Positions 8,066 through 16,386 of a stretch of DNA of 64,000 nt are shown one piece after another. Source of the stretch: Paenibacillus soyae (GTDB lineage: Bacteria; Bacillota; Bacilli; Paenibacillales; Paenibacillaceae). Numbering within the stretch: the stretch's first letter is position 1; each line of letters starts with the position of its first letter. The stretch lies in the NCBI RefSeq assembly GCF_024623455.1, contig NZ_JANIPJ010000003.1, positions 62,001-126,000 of the forward strand, read 5' to 3'. Both the position numbers and the translations under genes were made by a program. The notes beneath the pieces are model-generated. The model saw only the letters and a list, made by a program, of their open reading frames with translations. It was not told the origin of the DNA and searched no databases.

Positions 8066-9640
8066 CTATGGCTTCTCGATCAGTTTGTTCCTGTATTCCT
8101 TGGGCGTCATGCCTTCCTGCTTCACGAATTGCGCGACGAAATAATCCGCGTTCTGGAAGCCGACCTTCGACGCGACCTCGTACATCCTCAGATCGGTAAG
8201 CCGCAGAAGCTTCTTCGCCTCGGTCATTCGGATCGACAACAGAAAGTCGTTGAAATAGACGCCATAGCTCTTGCGGAAGAGCTGTCCGAGATAAACCGGG
8301 TTCATATAGAAATGCGCCGCGATCGTCTTCAAGCTGATGTTCTCGTCGTAATGCGTTTCGATATATTTGCGAATCTTCTCGATGCCGCCCTTGGATTGGT
8401 CCTGCCTGAGCTGATTAATATACTCCGACGCCTCCGTAACGAAACGTTCGAACAGCTCCTGCAGCTGCTTCGGGCCCGTGCGGCGGTGCTCCCAATTTTT
8501 CATATGACGGAAGGATGGAAGCTGCTGCGCATTCCCCTCCATCTCTTGAATCACGCGCATGATGGCAATCGCGCTTCGGTTGATCGCGCTCCAGACCGCG
8601 CCGGGATCGAAGCGGTCCTGGCGGAAGGAATCGAACATGGCTCCGATCGTCTTCATGCAGCCGGGCACGTCGTTCTCCTCCAGCTGCTCCATGAACCGGT
8701 CGTAGAACGAGTCGCTGAGGAGCTCTCCGTGAAGCGGTTTGCCGCTTATTTGGTCATAACGAAGAACCGGACGGTAGTCTTCCGCGTATTTGTGCTTAAC
8801 CGTCTCGTTCGCAGTGATATATGACTGCTTGATTTCCGGTATTCCGGAGACGATCTTGCCCGCGAACAGCACGGCCGGAGCATTCAGTGTCCGGGAGAGA
8901 TCGGCCGCTATGGCCCCGAGCCGGCGGTCAGGCTCCTGCTCTTCCCCCGGCTTCCAAGCGAGCAGCAGACCGCATCTGCCATCCTGCTGCTCGAACACGG
9001 GAAACTGCTGAGCTCCGCCAGGGGACGTGAGAGCCGCGCCGTCGATCTCTCCTTCTACGGACTTCGCCGCTTCCGCGACTTCTTTCATTCCGATTTCTTC
9101 GTCGTATACCTCGATCACGGCATAGCAGAACATGCTGTCAGGCTCCACGCCCAGCGCCGCGGTCGCGACGGAGGCATACTCCTCGTCCGCCGCGCCGTGA
9201 ATAAGCGTATCCATGATGGAGCTGGTCAGCTGCCGGTCTTGCGTATGGCTCATCAGCTTCTTTCTGCTCAGCGTCCCCGCCAGCTTTCTTAGCGTGGCGC
9301 TAAGCTCCGCGTCGTCAATCGGTTTCAGAATATAGTCATGAACGCCGAATTGGATGGCCTGCTTCGCATAAGCGAAATCATTGTAGCCGCTAATAATTAT
9401 GAACGCGGGATCGGCGTCCGGGAGCTCCACTGTCCGGCGGATCAGCTCCAAGCCGTCCATTAACGGCATCCGAATATCCGAGATGACCAAATCCGGCTTA
9501 AGCCGAACGATTTCCCGAAGCGCCTCCTCTCCGTTCTCGGCTTCGCCCGCTACGGAGAATCCGTGCTCCTCCCATTCAATCAGGCTGCATAATCCCTTTC
9601 TAACGAACATCTCGTCATCGACAAGGAGAACCTTATGCAT
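8066..9640 (-). CDS. Response regulator with AraC-type DNA-binding domain, YesN type
   Basis: A 524-residue regulator. The receiver domain (1-120) has the acidic pair DDE at 8-10, the phospho-acceptor Asp55 in VISDIRMP and Lys106 in LKPID. A long middle region of about 300 residues is followed by a C-terminal AraC-type double helix-turn-helix (about 420-520) ending MTPKEYRNK. A longer frame starts at 9664, but the ATG at 9638-9640 is preceded by GGGGAG at a 10-base spacing and begins MHKVLLVDDE, the normal receiver start. With the kinase it should activate the importer genes downstream on inducer binding. Confidence 0.9.
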   Translation of the reverse strand: MHKVLLVDDEMFVRKGLCSLIEWEEHGFSVAGEAENGEEALREIVRLKPDLVISDIRMPLMDGLELIRRTVELPDADPAFIIISGYNDFAYAKQAIQFGVHDYILKPIDDAELSATLRKLAGTLSRKKLMSHTQDRQLTSSIMDTLIHGAADEEYASVATAALGVEPDSMFCYAVIEVYDEEIGMKEVAEAAKSVEGEIDGAALTSPGGAQQFPVFEQQDGRCGLLLAWKPGEEQEPDRRLGAIAADLSRTLNAPAVLFAGKIVSGIPEIKQSYITANETVKHKYAEDYRPVLRYDQISGKPLHGELLSDSFYDRFMEQLEENDVPGCMKTIGAMFDSFRQDRFDPGAVWSAINRSAIAIMRVIQEMEGNAQQLPSFRHMKNWEHRRTGPKQLQELFERFVTEASEYINQLRQDQSKGGIEKIRKYIETHYDENISLKTIAAHFYMNPVYLGQLFRKSYGVYFNDFLLSIRMTEAKKLLRLTDLRMYEVASKVGFQNADYFVAQFVKQEGMTPKEYRNKLIEKP

Positions 9641-9937
9641 AAGTTCAGTCTCCCCTCTCCGCATAAACCTGCTGCAATTTATAGTGAAATCGGTTACAAC
9701 TCGATTATAGTCGTCCTATCCGGTCAACCGTACCCAAATAATTATAGGTTTTATACCAAAATGTTTAGGTTCAGTATTCTCCGCTGGCTCTTCATGAATA
9801 CGGCGGCGAGTTTCTCTTTCCCCGTCTTCTTGCCTTGTCATCGTTTTGCGCCAACTGCAGCTCCCCTCTTTCGCACTTGTATACTTGTATGGTAGTATGT
9901 AAGAATAAACGATTTATGTTTGAAAGGAGGCATACCA
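9641..9937. other. Divergent intergenic region, regulator / GntR gene
   Basis: This 297-base AT-richer stretch separates the minus-strand response regulator from the plus-strand GntR gene. On the minus strand TATAAT (9704-9709) could be a -10 box for the two-component genes, though no good -35 is seen. Near the GntR gene there is a tandem ACTTGTAT repeat, listed separately. No protein is supported here. Confidence 0.4.
9875..9902. promoter_or_regulatory. Tandem ACTTGTAT repeat, possible GntR operator
   Basis: ACTTGTAT is repeated head to tail at 9875-9882 and 9883-9890 and is followed by a further TAGTATGTAAG; parts form an imperfect GTATAC-centred palindrome. It lies about 40 bases upstream of the gene for a FadR-subfamily repressor, a usual place for autoregulation. 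Motif assignment is tentative. Confidence 0.35.
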
Positions 9938-10618
9938 ATGGATTTTTTGCGCCGTCAGGGGACGCTCTCGACGAGAGATGCGGTCTACGCCTCATTAAAG
10001 GAGCAGATCTTGAGCTTGTCGCTGCCTCCCGGCACGCCTCTGTCGGAGAACGAGACGTCCCAGCAATTCCAGGTCAGCCGGACGCCTGTCCGCGAAAGCT
10101 TTATGCGGCTCGCGCAGGAGGGCCTCGTTCAAGTGCTTCCCCAGCGGGGAACGTTCGTTTCGCTCATCGATACGGCGCTCGTGGAAGAAGCCAGGTTCAT
10201 GAGGGAGCATCTCGAGACGGCCGTCATCGAGCTCGCATGCGCGTCCTTCCACGCCGACGCGATGTCGCGCCTGGAAACGAACCTGGCGAAGCAGCAGGAG
10301 AGCATTCGTCAATTGGACGAAAGCGGCATGTTCGAGCTGGACGAGGAATTTCACCGCATCCTGTTCGAAGGCTGCGGCAAGAGCCACACGTGGGGCGCCC
10401 TGTCCCAGTTGACGATCCATCTGAACCGAAGCCGCAGGCTGAGACTCGCGGACGACCACAACTGGCAGCATCTGTATGAGCAGCACCTGGCGATGGCCGA
10501 TGCCATTCGTTCGGGGAACGCCGAGGGGGCCAGAGGGCTGATGAAGCTGCACCTCAGCTTGAACATCGCAGACCAAGCGATGCTGAAGGAGAAGTACCCG
10601 CATTATTACAAGGATTGA
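9938..10618 (+). CDS. GntR family regulator, FadR subfamily (glucuronate operon)
   Basis: A 226-residue regulator. The N-terminal winged helix-turn-helix (about 10-75) has the GntR signature VSRTPVRESFMRLAQEGLV, and the remainder is the all-helical FCD ligand domain with conserved His residues in EEFHRIL and QHLAMADAI that usually hold a metal. A TTG-started frame opens at 9920, but AAAGGAGG seven bases before the ATG at 9938 fixes the start. It is directly followed by uxuA and uxuB, so it probably represses these genes and responds to an aldonate or hexuronate intermediate, as UxuR/ExuR-type FCD regulators do. Confidence 0.88.
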   Translation: MDFLRRQGTLSTRDAVYASLKEQILSLSLPPGTPLSENETSQQFQVSRTPVRESFMRLAQEGLVQVLPQRGTFVSLIDTALVEEARFMREHLETAVIELACASFHADAMSRLETNLAKQQESIRQLDESGMFELDEEFHRILFEGCGKSHTWGALSQLTIHLNRSRRLRLADDHNWQHLYEQHLAMADAIRSGNAEGARGLMKLHLSLNIADQAMLKEKYPHYYKD

Positions 10619-10641
10619 ACAAACGAGGAGGTTTATGCACT

Positions 10642-11724
10642 ATGAAGATGACATTCCGATGGTTCGGCGAAGGCAATGATACGGTTCCTCTCCGCTATAT
10701 CAAACAAATTCCGGGAACGGACGGCATCGTGTGGTCGCTGCATGACGTTCCCGCGGGCGAAGAATGGCCGATGGACAAAATTATGGAGCTCAAAGCGCAA
10801 GCCGACGCGGCGGGGCTTCATATCGACGTCGTTGAAAGCGTTAACGTGCATGAGGACATCAAGCTTGGCCTTCCGTCGCGCGAGCAATACATTGAGAACT
10901 ACAAACGCACGATCGAGAAGCTTGGCCAAGTCGGCGTCAAAGTCATCTGCTACAACTTCATGCCGATCTTCGATTGGCTGCGCACGGACCTGCACAAGGA
11001 GATGGAGGACGGCTCCACCGCCCTCTTCTACGAGCATAGCCGCATCGCGGACGCCGATCCTTTCGCGCTCGTCGAGCAGATCAACGCGAATTCCGCGCTT
11101 ACGATGCCGGGCTGGGAGCCGGAGCGTCTTCAGCATCTGACGAAGCTGTTCGAGGCGTATCAAGGCGTTACGGAAGAGCATCTGTGGGACAATCTCGCTT
11201 ATTTCCTGAAGGAAATCATTCCGGTAGCCGCCGCTAACGGCATTCGGATGGCCATTCACCCGGACGATCCGCCATGGTCCATCTTCGGCCTGCCGCGCAT
11301 CATGACCTGCCAGGAGAACTTCCGCAAGTTCCTGAAGCTGGTCGATCATCCGGCTAACGGCATAACGCTCTGCAGCGGCTCGCTCGGCGCGAACCCGGAC
11401 AACGATATCATCTCGATGATTCACGAATTCGGCGACCGGATTCCGTTCGCGCATATCCGCAACGTCCGCCGCTACGACAACGGCGATTTTATCGAGAGCT
11501 CCCATCGCACGCAGGACGGATCCGTTGATATCGCCGGCATCGTCAAGGCGTATCACGATATCGGCTTTACGGGCTATGCACGTCCAGACCACGGACGCCA
11601 TATTTGGGACGAGAAATGCCGCCCGGGCTACGGCCTTTATGACCGCGCGCTTGGCATCATGCATTTGTGGGGACTATGGGACGGATTCGAATACGCCAAA
11701 AACGGCAAAGGAGCTGAAGCGTAA
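10642..11724 (+). CDS. uxuA: D-mannonate dehydratase
   Basis: A 360-residue TIM-barrel enzyme that dehydrates D-mannonate to 2-keto-3-deoxygluconate in hexuronate catabolism. Nearly every block matches Uxu[16 protein letters not shown] at the start, [37 protein letters not shown] and the C-terminal RPDHGRHIW. Length equals that of Bacillus UxuA (about 359). The ATG at 10642 lies ten bases after GAGGAGG; an apparent extension to 10615 would overlap the preceding gene. It is translationally coupled to uxuB by a TAATG overlap. With the xylanase locus it points to use of glucuronate side chains from glucuronoxylan. Confidence 0.95.
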   Translation: MKMTFRWFGEGNDTVPLRYIKQIPGTDGIVWSLHDVPAGEEWPMDKIMELKAQADAAGLHIDVVESVNVHEDIKLGLPSREQYIENYKRTIEKLGQVGVKVICYNFMPIFDWLRTDLHKEMEDGSTALFYEHSRIADADPFALVEQINANSALTMPGWEPERLQHLTKLFEAYQGVTEEHLWDNLAYFLKEIIPVAAANGIRMAIHPDDPPWSIFGLPRIMTCQENFRKFLKLVDHPANGITLCSGSLGANPDNDIISMIHEFGDRIPFAHIRNVRRYDNGDFIESSHRTQDGSVDIAGIVKAYHDIGFTGYARPDHGRHIWDEKCRPGYGLYDRALGIMHLWGLWDGFEYAKNGKGAEA

Positions 11725-12581
11725 TGAGCAAGCAGCAGCCGATTCATGATTCGATCAGCGGGAAGGTAGCGGTCGTGACGGGAGGAGCCGGCGTGCTCTG
11801 CCGCGCCATGGCGATCGAGCTTGCCCGGCAGGGAGCCAAGGTGGCTATTCTTGGGCGCACCCAGGCGAAGAACCAGACGGTGGCCGACGAGATCGTGGCG
11901 GCCGGAGGCATCGCCATCGGCGTCGCTTGCGACGTCACCGATGCGGAAAGCACGCGCGAAGCCGCTCGGGTCGTGCTCGAGAAGCTTGGCCCTTGCGACA
12001 TTCTGATTAACGGCGCCGGAGGCAATCATCCGAGCGCCAACACGACGAACGAGACTTATAAGCCGGAGGATAAGACGCTCGAAGGCGTCACCAGCTTCTT
12101 CGACCTCAGCATAACGGGCTTTCGCAACGTGCTCGATTTGAACTTCGTCGGCACGCTTATTCCGTCTCAAATTTTTGCGGAGCAGATGTTGGAACGCCAA
12201 AGTCCTGTCATTATTAATATTTCATCCATGAGCGCGCCGTCTCCGATGACGAAGGTGCCGGCATACAGCGCGGCCAAAGCGGCCATCAACAACTTCACGC
12301 AATGGCTGGCGGTGCATATGGCGGACGCGGGCATTCGGGTCAACGCGATCGCGCCGGGCTTCTTCCTGACCGAACAGAACCATAAGCTGCTTATAAACGA
12401 AGACGGATCCCTGACGCCTCGTTCGGGCAAGATCATCTCGCATACGCCGATGCGCCGCTTCGGCAAGCCGGAGGATCTGCTCGGCGTCCTGCTTTGGCTG
12501 GTGGACGACACAACCTCGGGCTTCGTTACGGGCACGACGGTTCCGGTGGACGGCGGATTTATGGCTTACTCCGGCGTGTAA
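11724..12581 (+). CDS. uxuB: D-mannonate oxidoreductase, SDR type (UxuB/YjmF-like)
   Basis: A 285-residue classical short-chain dehydrogenase that should reduce D-fructuronate to D-mannonate with NAD(P)H, the step before UxuA. The Rossmann motif TGGAGVL lies near residue 19, NGAGGNHP near 95 (the usual NNAG position), the catalytic Ser in ISSMSA and the YSAAK pair near 190. The insertion [20 protein letters not shown] is characteristic of YjmF/UxuB-type SDRs. The start ATG shares a base with the uxuA stop. A strong terminator follows, ending the three-gene transcript. Confidence 0.9.
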   Translation: MSKQQPIHDSISGKVAVVTGGAGVLCRAMAIELARQGAKVAILGRTQAKNQTVADEIVAAGGIAIGVACDVTDAESTREAARVVLEKLGPCDILINGAGGNHPSANTTNETYKPEDKTLEGVTSFFDLSITGFRNVLDLNFVGTLIPSQIFAEQMLERQSPVIINISSMSAPSPMTKVPAYSAAKAAINNFTQWLAVHMADAGIRVNAIAPGFFLTEQNHKLLINEDGSLTPRSGKIISHTPMRRFGKPEDLLGVLLWLVDDTTSGFVTGTTVPVDGGFMAYSGV

Positions 12582-12596
12582 TAATTGGGCATAACA

Positions 12597-12644
12597 AAGC
12601 CCCTCGTCTCCGCGCTTTCGGCGCATGAGACGGGGGGCTTTTCG
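12597..12644 (+). terminator. Terminator after uxuB
   Basis: A long near-perfect stem (AGCCCC.CGTCTC.GCGC with its complement) with a TTTC loop ends in GGGGGGCTTTTC, 16 bases after the uxuB stop. The short T-run and strong stem fit a Rho-independent terminator. Confidence 0.85.
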
Positions 12645-12675
12645 CCATTCTAACGAAGGAAGGGAGGTGGAGACC

Positions 12676-12801
12676 ATGTCATCGTCCAAACGCCGCAGAG
12701 AGAACGCTTGGCATCAACGGAAGCATACCCAGCGTCCTACTCATGGCAAGGTCAAGTCGCTGGAAGAGCTGAGCGCGGAAGCCGATCGCTCGAATTCTTA
12801 A
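12676..12801 (+). CDS. 41-residue basic miniprotein, DUF6254-like
   Basis: A tiny gene encoding a 41-residue, very basic protein (MSSSKRRRENAWHQRKHTQR at the start, HGKVKSLEELSAEAD later). A good GGAGGTGG ribosome binding site lies just before the ATG, and a perfect hairpin follows. The pattern 'basic N-terminus, HGKVKSLEEL' resembles a small uncharacterised Bacillales family that I recall as DUF6254, but I cannot verify this. No transmembrane or signal segment. Function unknown. Confidence 0.7.
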   Translation: MSSSKRRRENAWHQRKHTQRPTHGKVKSLEELSAEADRSNS

Positions 12802-12864
12802 TCTCCCTTGCCGCATTGGACAGCCGATGCGCGTAACAGCGTTCGGAATGGCCATTGCGGGCGA

Positions 12865-12909
12865 AAGGCGTCTCTTACCGGAATTCTACATTCCGGTAAG
12901 AGACGCCTT
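12865..12909. terminator. Perfect 19-bp hairpin, bidirectional terminator
   Basis: Arms AAGGCGTCTCTTACCGGAA and its exact complement flank a 7-base loop. It sits between the 41-residue ORF (plus) and the HesB-like gene (minus) ending towards it, so it can serve both. T-runs are short on each side. Confidence 0.75.
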
Positions 12910-12921
12910 AAGCGTCCGTCT

Positions 12922-13209
12922 TCAAACGACGTTCATCTTGATCTCTTCGTATTTCTCGTCGAAAGAGATGCGAAGCTCCTTGTTGTCTACATACCAGACG
13001 TTGTCTTCTTCCATGTAAAAATTAACGCCTTCGACTTGCTGTAGCAAGCCGGGCTTCCTCGGTTCTTCTTTCGTAATGCCCAGCGACAAGCCGGGATGGA
13101 CGCTGCCGCAACCGCCAAGACGAACGAAGATGCGCAAGCTGTCGCCGTCGCTCAGCCCCATCTGCTCCTTGTACCATCGTGCCGCCGCCTGCTCTACCAC
13201 TAGGTTCAT
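12922..13209 (-). CDS. HesB-like (IscA-fold) protein, YneR type
   Basis: A 95-residue protein of the HesB/IscA-fold superfamily (start MNLVVEQAAARWYKEQMGL, core RIFVRLGGCGSVHPGLSLGI). Unlike true A-type Fe-S carriers it has one Cys (Cys34) and lacks the C-terminal CxC pair, so it belongs to the YneR/YqkB-like group whose role is unclear and may not bind a cluster. It stands alone between hairpins. The start follows AAGGAG. Confidence 0.8.
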   Translation of the reverse strand: MNLVVEQAAARWYKEQMGLSDGDSLRIFVRLGGCGSVHPGLSLGITKEEPRKPGLLQQVEGVNFYMEEDNVWYVDNKELRISFDEKYEEIKMNVV

Positions 13210-13323
13210 CGCCGTCAGCTCCTTCTTTGGTGTCAGGGCGGTCGAGCGCCCTTTGTTGATTCCATTATAACCCGCGGAGCCCTTATGTTCACACTGCTTT
13301 TTGCGGAGGGCGGCTTACATTTT

Positions 13324-14118
13324 TTAATCTAGTGCCGGAGAACGTCTAAGCATGGCGGCCGAGCCGATCAACCCCGCCCCGATTAACAAGACGGTGATGC
13401 CAATGGACCAACCGAAGCTGGCGAGGGCGTCGAAACCTTCCAAGCTTTGAACGGCCTGATAAGCCGAGCCCGTTATGGAGCCCGGACTCCAGCTCAAATA
13501 TTTAGGCATAAGACCCGCTAGCAACGACAATAGGACAGCAAGTCCAAGCGAGGAGAAAGCAGCCCCGGCCGCGCTTCGCAGAAGCGTGCTGAATAGCAGC
13601 GTACCCGTAAGGATAAAAGTAAACCAAAGGCCAAATAAAATGTAGCTAAGGAGAAAGGGTCCGAAGGCCACCTGCTCGATCAGCAGCCAAGTGTAGTACC
13701 AGGATGCGGCGTAGCCGAGCAGGAGCGCGCCCCACGTTAGAGTCATCATGCTGATCCATTTCGCCGCGATATACGTGCCGAACGAGATCGGTTTGACGAG
13801 CACCAGAGACGTAGCCCCGCTGTTACGCTCGCCGGACACCGTGCCCATGAAGGACAACGCGAGAATAAGCAGTCCCATCACCCCGAATTGGGACAGCGTA
13901 TCCGCAAGCACCTGGGCTCCGCTTGGCAATGGAATTTCGATCACCGTGCCCTCCGGCATATTTCCCGCTTTCTCAAGTATGACAGGCATATAATAGCTGG
14001 TTACGGGCTGCATAATACCAAGAACGACGAATACAAGCGGAACCCATATCAGCTTGAAGCTTCTTAGGAGCTCCAGCCATTCCTTCTGCACCAACGTCAG
14101 CAATTTACCGGCATTCAT
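13324..14118 (-). CDS. yxlG: ABC transporter permease of the SigY operon (YxlG-like)
   Basis: A 264-residue membrane protein with about six helices, the last gene of the operon. It starts MNAGKLLTLVQKEWLELLRSF and contains GTVSGERNSGATSLVLVKP, typical of ABC-2 permeases. The open frame extends upstream to 14298, but the ATG at 14116-14118 overlaps the ATPase stop as ATGA and has GGTGGTGGG before it, so I chose it. With YxlF it forms an ABC exporter of unknown substrate; in B. subtilis YxlC-G restrain SigY activity and its production. Confidence 0.88.
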   Translation of the reverse strand: MNAGKLLTLVQKEWLELLRSFKLIWVPLVFVVLGIMQPVTSYYMPVILEKAGNMPEGTVIEIPLPSGAQVLADTLSQFGVMGLLILALSFMGTVSGERNSGATSLVLVKPISFGTYIAAKWISMMTLTWGALLLGYAASWYYTWLLIEQVAFGPFLLSYILFGLWFTFILTGTLLFSTLLRSAAGAAFSSLGLAVLLSLLAGLMPKYLSWSPGSITGSAYQAVQSLEGFDALASFGWSIGITVLLIGAGLIGSAAMLRRSPALD

Positions 14119-15056
14119 GCTCCCACCACCTTCATGAACAGATCTTCTAACGAGGAGTAGCCCGCTTCCAGACGAACAAAGCCCACTCTCTGCTTCGCCA
14201 GTTCTTCGGTTAACGCCTGCCTCGCCTTCTCCATATCGAGGACCGTCAATCGCAGCGTGCGATCCTCGAGATGCGCATCCTCTATAATCATGCGCCAAGC
14301 ATCATCCGTTTGGTGCCGCTCCACGAACGATCGGGCCCATTCCATCGACGATTCCTTATCCTCCAGCTTCAGCTCGATGACAGGACGGCGGTGATCGCTT
14401 TGAATCTGGGACAGCGATCCCTGCAGGGCAACCTGACCGCTTTGAATGATGACGACATCGTCGCATAACTCTTCCGCATCGTGCAGGACATGCGTGGAGA
14501 ATAATACCGTTGTCTCCTCCTTCAATTCCTTAAGGATTCCCAGCACTTCCCTGCGACCGATCGGATCCAGGGCGGACACCGGTTCATCCATGACGAGCAG
14601 TCTCGGGCGGTGAATAAGAGCCTGCGCAAGACCTAGTCTCTGCTTCATGCCGCCGGAATAACCCCCGATTTTCCGGTTAGCGGCATCGGCCAGTCCAACG
14701 CGTCCGAGAAGCTCTTTGGCCCGCGACTTTGCCTCGCCCGCGCTTAGCCCGCACAGCTTCCCCGCGTATACCGCATACTCCATGCCGCTCATCCAGTTAT
14801 GGAATGCGGGCGATTGCGGCAGATAACCGAGCAGGCTTCTTTGATCCTCGCCGGGACGAAGTCCTTGGAATTCGATCTTGCCTTCCGTCGGTTTCAGCAA
14901 TCCGGTTAACATCCGGATCGTCGTGGTTTTACCAGCCCCGTTCGGACCAAGCAGCGCGGTGCATCGGCCTTCCTTAATGTTGAAGCCAATGCCTTTAACC
15001 GCTTGGGTCGTACCGAAGGTTTTCACAAGACCTTCGACTTGAAGAAGACGATTCAT
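14115..15056 (-). CDS. yxlF: ABC transporter ATP-binding protein (YxlF-like)
   Basis: A 313-residue ATPase. Walker A GPNGAGKTT near residue 40, the Q-loop YLPQSP, signature YSGGMKQRLGLAQAL, Walker B LLVMDEP and the switch histidine in STH are intact. The C-terminal 90 residues form the accessory domain usual in ABC-2 exporters of the CcmA type. The start at 15054-15056 (MNRLLQVEGLVKTFG) overlaps the preceding stop as ATGA; the longer frame is not needed. Partner of YxlG. Confidence 0.9.
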   Translation of the reverse strand: MNRLLQVEGLVKTFGTTQAVKGIGFNIKEGRCTALLGPNGAGKTTTIRMLTGLLKPTEGKIEFQGLRPGEDQRSLLGYLPQSPAFHNWMSGMEYAVYAGKLCGLSAGEAKSRAKELLGRVGLADAANRKIGGYSGGMKQRLGLAQALIHRPRLLVMDEPVSALDPIGRREVLGILKELKEETTVLFSTHVLHDAEELCDDVVIIQSGQVALQGSLSQIQSDHRRPVIELKLEDKESSMEWARSFVERHQTDDAWRMIIEDAHLEDRTLRLTVLDMEKARQALTEELAKQRVGFVRLEAGYSSLEDLFMKVVGA

Positions 15057-15265
15057 GCTTTGATCCTCCTGCCGAATAGGAAGAAAGCGATCGGACCGAG
15101 CAAGTTGACGAAAATAATGACGAGCACCCATACAACCTTCGGCCCTCTCGTCTCCTCGGCCTTAAAGCATTGAATCAGCGCGATAACCATGAGAATGAGC
15201 TGGATGACAAAAATAGGCGCGATGATCGGAATCAGCTTGCTAATTTCCATTGTTGTTTCGTTCAT
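15053..15265 (-). CDS. yxlE: Small membrane protein with PLDc_N domain (YxlE-like)
   Basis: A 70-residue protein with two transmembrane helices in the PLDc_N arrangement (FVIQLILMVIALIQCFK, then RGPKVVWVLVIIFVNLLGPIAFFLFGRR). It matches YxlE of the B. subtilis sigY operon in size and position. The start at 15263-15265 overlaps the preceding gene as ATGA and follows GGGGGAAAAG. In B. subtilis YxlE and YxlD help keep SigY inactive at the membrane. Confidence 0.88.
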   Translation of the reverse strand: MNETTMEISKLIPIIAPIFVIQLILMVIALIQCFKAEETRGPKVVWVLVIIFVNLLGPIAFFLFGRRIKA

Positions 15266-15474
15266 TTTCTTTTCCCCCTCTGAAATAGTCGCAGTCTGAC
15301 AATGAGCCAATAGAAGATAAGCGGCAGCGGGAATTGGAAGAGTCCCCATATGCCCCAGAACCAGGGCATGCTCTCTCTCTTGCGGGCATCCAAGAACAGC
15401 CATGTCGATTGCGTCAGCAGAATCGCCGCGAGCCCCAGCCAGAACCACACCGACTCCCTTAACTGTTCTTCCAT
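15262..15474 (-). CDS. yxlD: Small two-helix membrane protein (YxlD-like)
   Basis: A 70-residue protein with two membrane helices (WFWLGLAAILLTQSTWLFLDA and MPWFWGIWGLFQFPLPLIFYWLIV), ending in a basic tail. Size, topology and position between yxlC and yxlE match YxlD, one of the negative regulators of SigY. It overlaps yxlC by 13 bases and yxlE by 4. Confidence 0.85.
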   Translation of the reverse strand: MEEQLRESVWFWLGLAAILLTQSTWLFLDARKRESMPWFWGIWGLFQFPLPLIFYWLIVRLRLFQRGKRK

Positions 15475-15800
15475 GACTGCTTCCTCCTCTTCACGGAAGC
15501 CGCCGCGATGAACCCAATGGCGCCGACCGCCGAAATGCCTTGAAGCGTGACGTACCAGATCCAGCTGCGGTCAAGCAAACCGAGTATCGCGGTCAGAACA
15601 ATCGCGGCGACAAGCCAGAACAAGGCAAGCTCCCGCAGCAGCTTCCTTCGATGCTGCCTGCGGTGTTCGGCGACGAAGGCTTCCAGCTGCGCCAGCTCGG
15701 GCTCCGGTCTCTCGTAGGCTTGGTCGAACTTCAACAACCCCGTCTTCACCTGCTCGTCGAACCATAGCTGTTCCTCGTCATGAGCTCCGTTCTTCTTCAT
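15459..15800 (-). CDS. yxlC: Anti-sigma factor for SigY (YxlC-like)
   Basis: A 113-residue protein with an acidic/helical cytoplasmic N-terminal region (1-57) and two C-terminal membrane helices (about 58-76 and 83-101). This is the layout of YxlC, the membrane anti-sigma factor that binds SigY. Its start lies inside the last 23 bases of sigY, with GGAG in the sigma coding sequence as ribosome binding site, so the two products are translationally coupled. Confidence 0.85.
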   Translation of the reverse strand: MKKNGAHDEEQLWFDEQVKTGLLKFDQAYERPEPELAQLEAFVAEHRRQHRRKLLRELALFWLVAAIVLTAILGLLDRSWIWYVTLQGISAVGAIGFIAAASVKRRKQSWKNS

Positions 15801-16320
15801 CTTGGGCCATCTCCTTCCTCAGTTGCTTGATGCCTGCGTGGATTCTAGACTTGACCGTGCCTAGGGGAGTATCCAGCATATCGGCGATTTCTTCTTGGGC
15901 ATATCCGTAATAATATTTGAGCAGGACGGCCATGCGGTGATTCTCGTCCAGCTGTCCCAGCGCCTCGAGCGCGTCCGGCCAGTCATTCATTCGGCCCAGC
16001 GATTCGTACCGCAGCTGACGCAGCGCGCCTTCCTCCTGCACGTACCTGCGCTCCCTCTGGCTTCTTCGCGCGCGATCGATGACGAGCCTCGACGCGATGG
16101 CGATCAGCCACGTCGAAAATTTCGCTTTCGCTTTGTAGGTCCCGATCTTTTCGATCGCTTTCAGCATCGTCTCCTGCGTAATATCCTCGGCTTTGCTCTT
16201 ATCCATCGTCAGCTTCAGGACGTACTGGTAGAGGAAGGAGTAATGCAGCCGAAGCAATTCGGACAACGACCGTATGTCGCCTTTTACCGCTTGTTTTATG
16301 ATTGCCGCCTCATCGTGCAT
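15778..16320 (-). CDS. sigY: ECF RNA polymerase sigma factor SigY
   Basis: A 180-residue extracytoplasmic-function sigma factor. Region 2 includes LTMDKSKAEDITQETMLKAIEKI and FSTWLIAIASRLVIDRARR; region 4 includes LLKYYYGYAQEEIADMLDTPLGTVKSRIHAGIKQLRKEM. The frame starts at 16335, but the ATG at 16318-16320 has GGGAG nine bases upstream. The five genes that follow (yxlC-yxlG) occur in the same order as in B. subtilis, which is what identifies it as SigY rather than a generic ECF factor. A SigY-type promoter lies upstream, so it is probably autoregulated. Confidence 0.92.
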   Translation of the reverse strand: MHDEAAIIKQAVKGDIRSLSELLRLHYSFLYQYVLKLTMDKSKAEDITQETMLKAIEKIGTYKAKAKFSTWLIAIASRLVIDRARRSQRERRYVQEEGALRQLRYESLGRMNDWPDALEALGQLDENHRMAVLLKYYYGYAQEEIADMLDTPLGTVKSRIHAGIKQLRKEMAQDEEERSS

Positions 16321-16360
16321 GGCGTATTCTCCCATCTCTCTTGTTGTCCTTTGGTGATTA

Positions 16361-16386
16361 GACGACGAGGTTGTCGATTTCGTTCA
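16361..16386 (-). promoter_or_regulatory. SigY-type autoregulatory promoter
   Basis: The minus strand reads TGAACG, 16 bases, then CGTC (16386 down to 16361), matching the -35 TGAACG / -10 CGTC recognised by B. subtilis SigY at its own operon. It ends about 40 bases before the sigY start codon. Confidence 0.75.

Noticed and set aside
10633..11664. 343-residue minus-strand ORF opposite uxuA
   Set aside because: Shadow of a well-conserved gene; composition is typical of antisense frames in GC-rich DNA.
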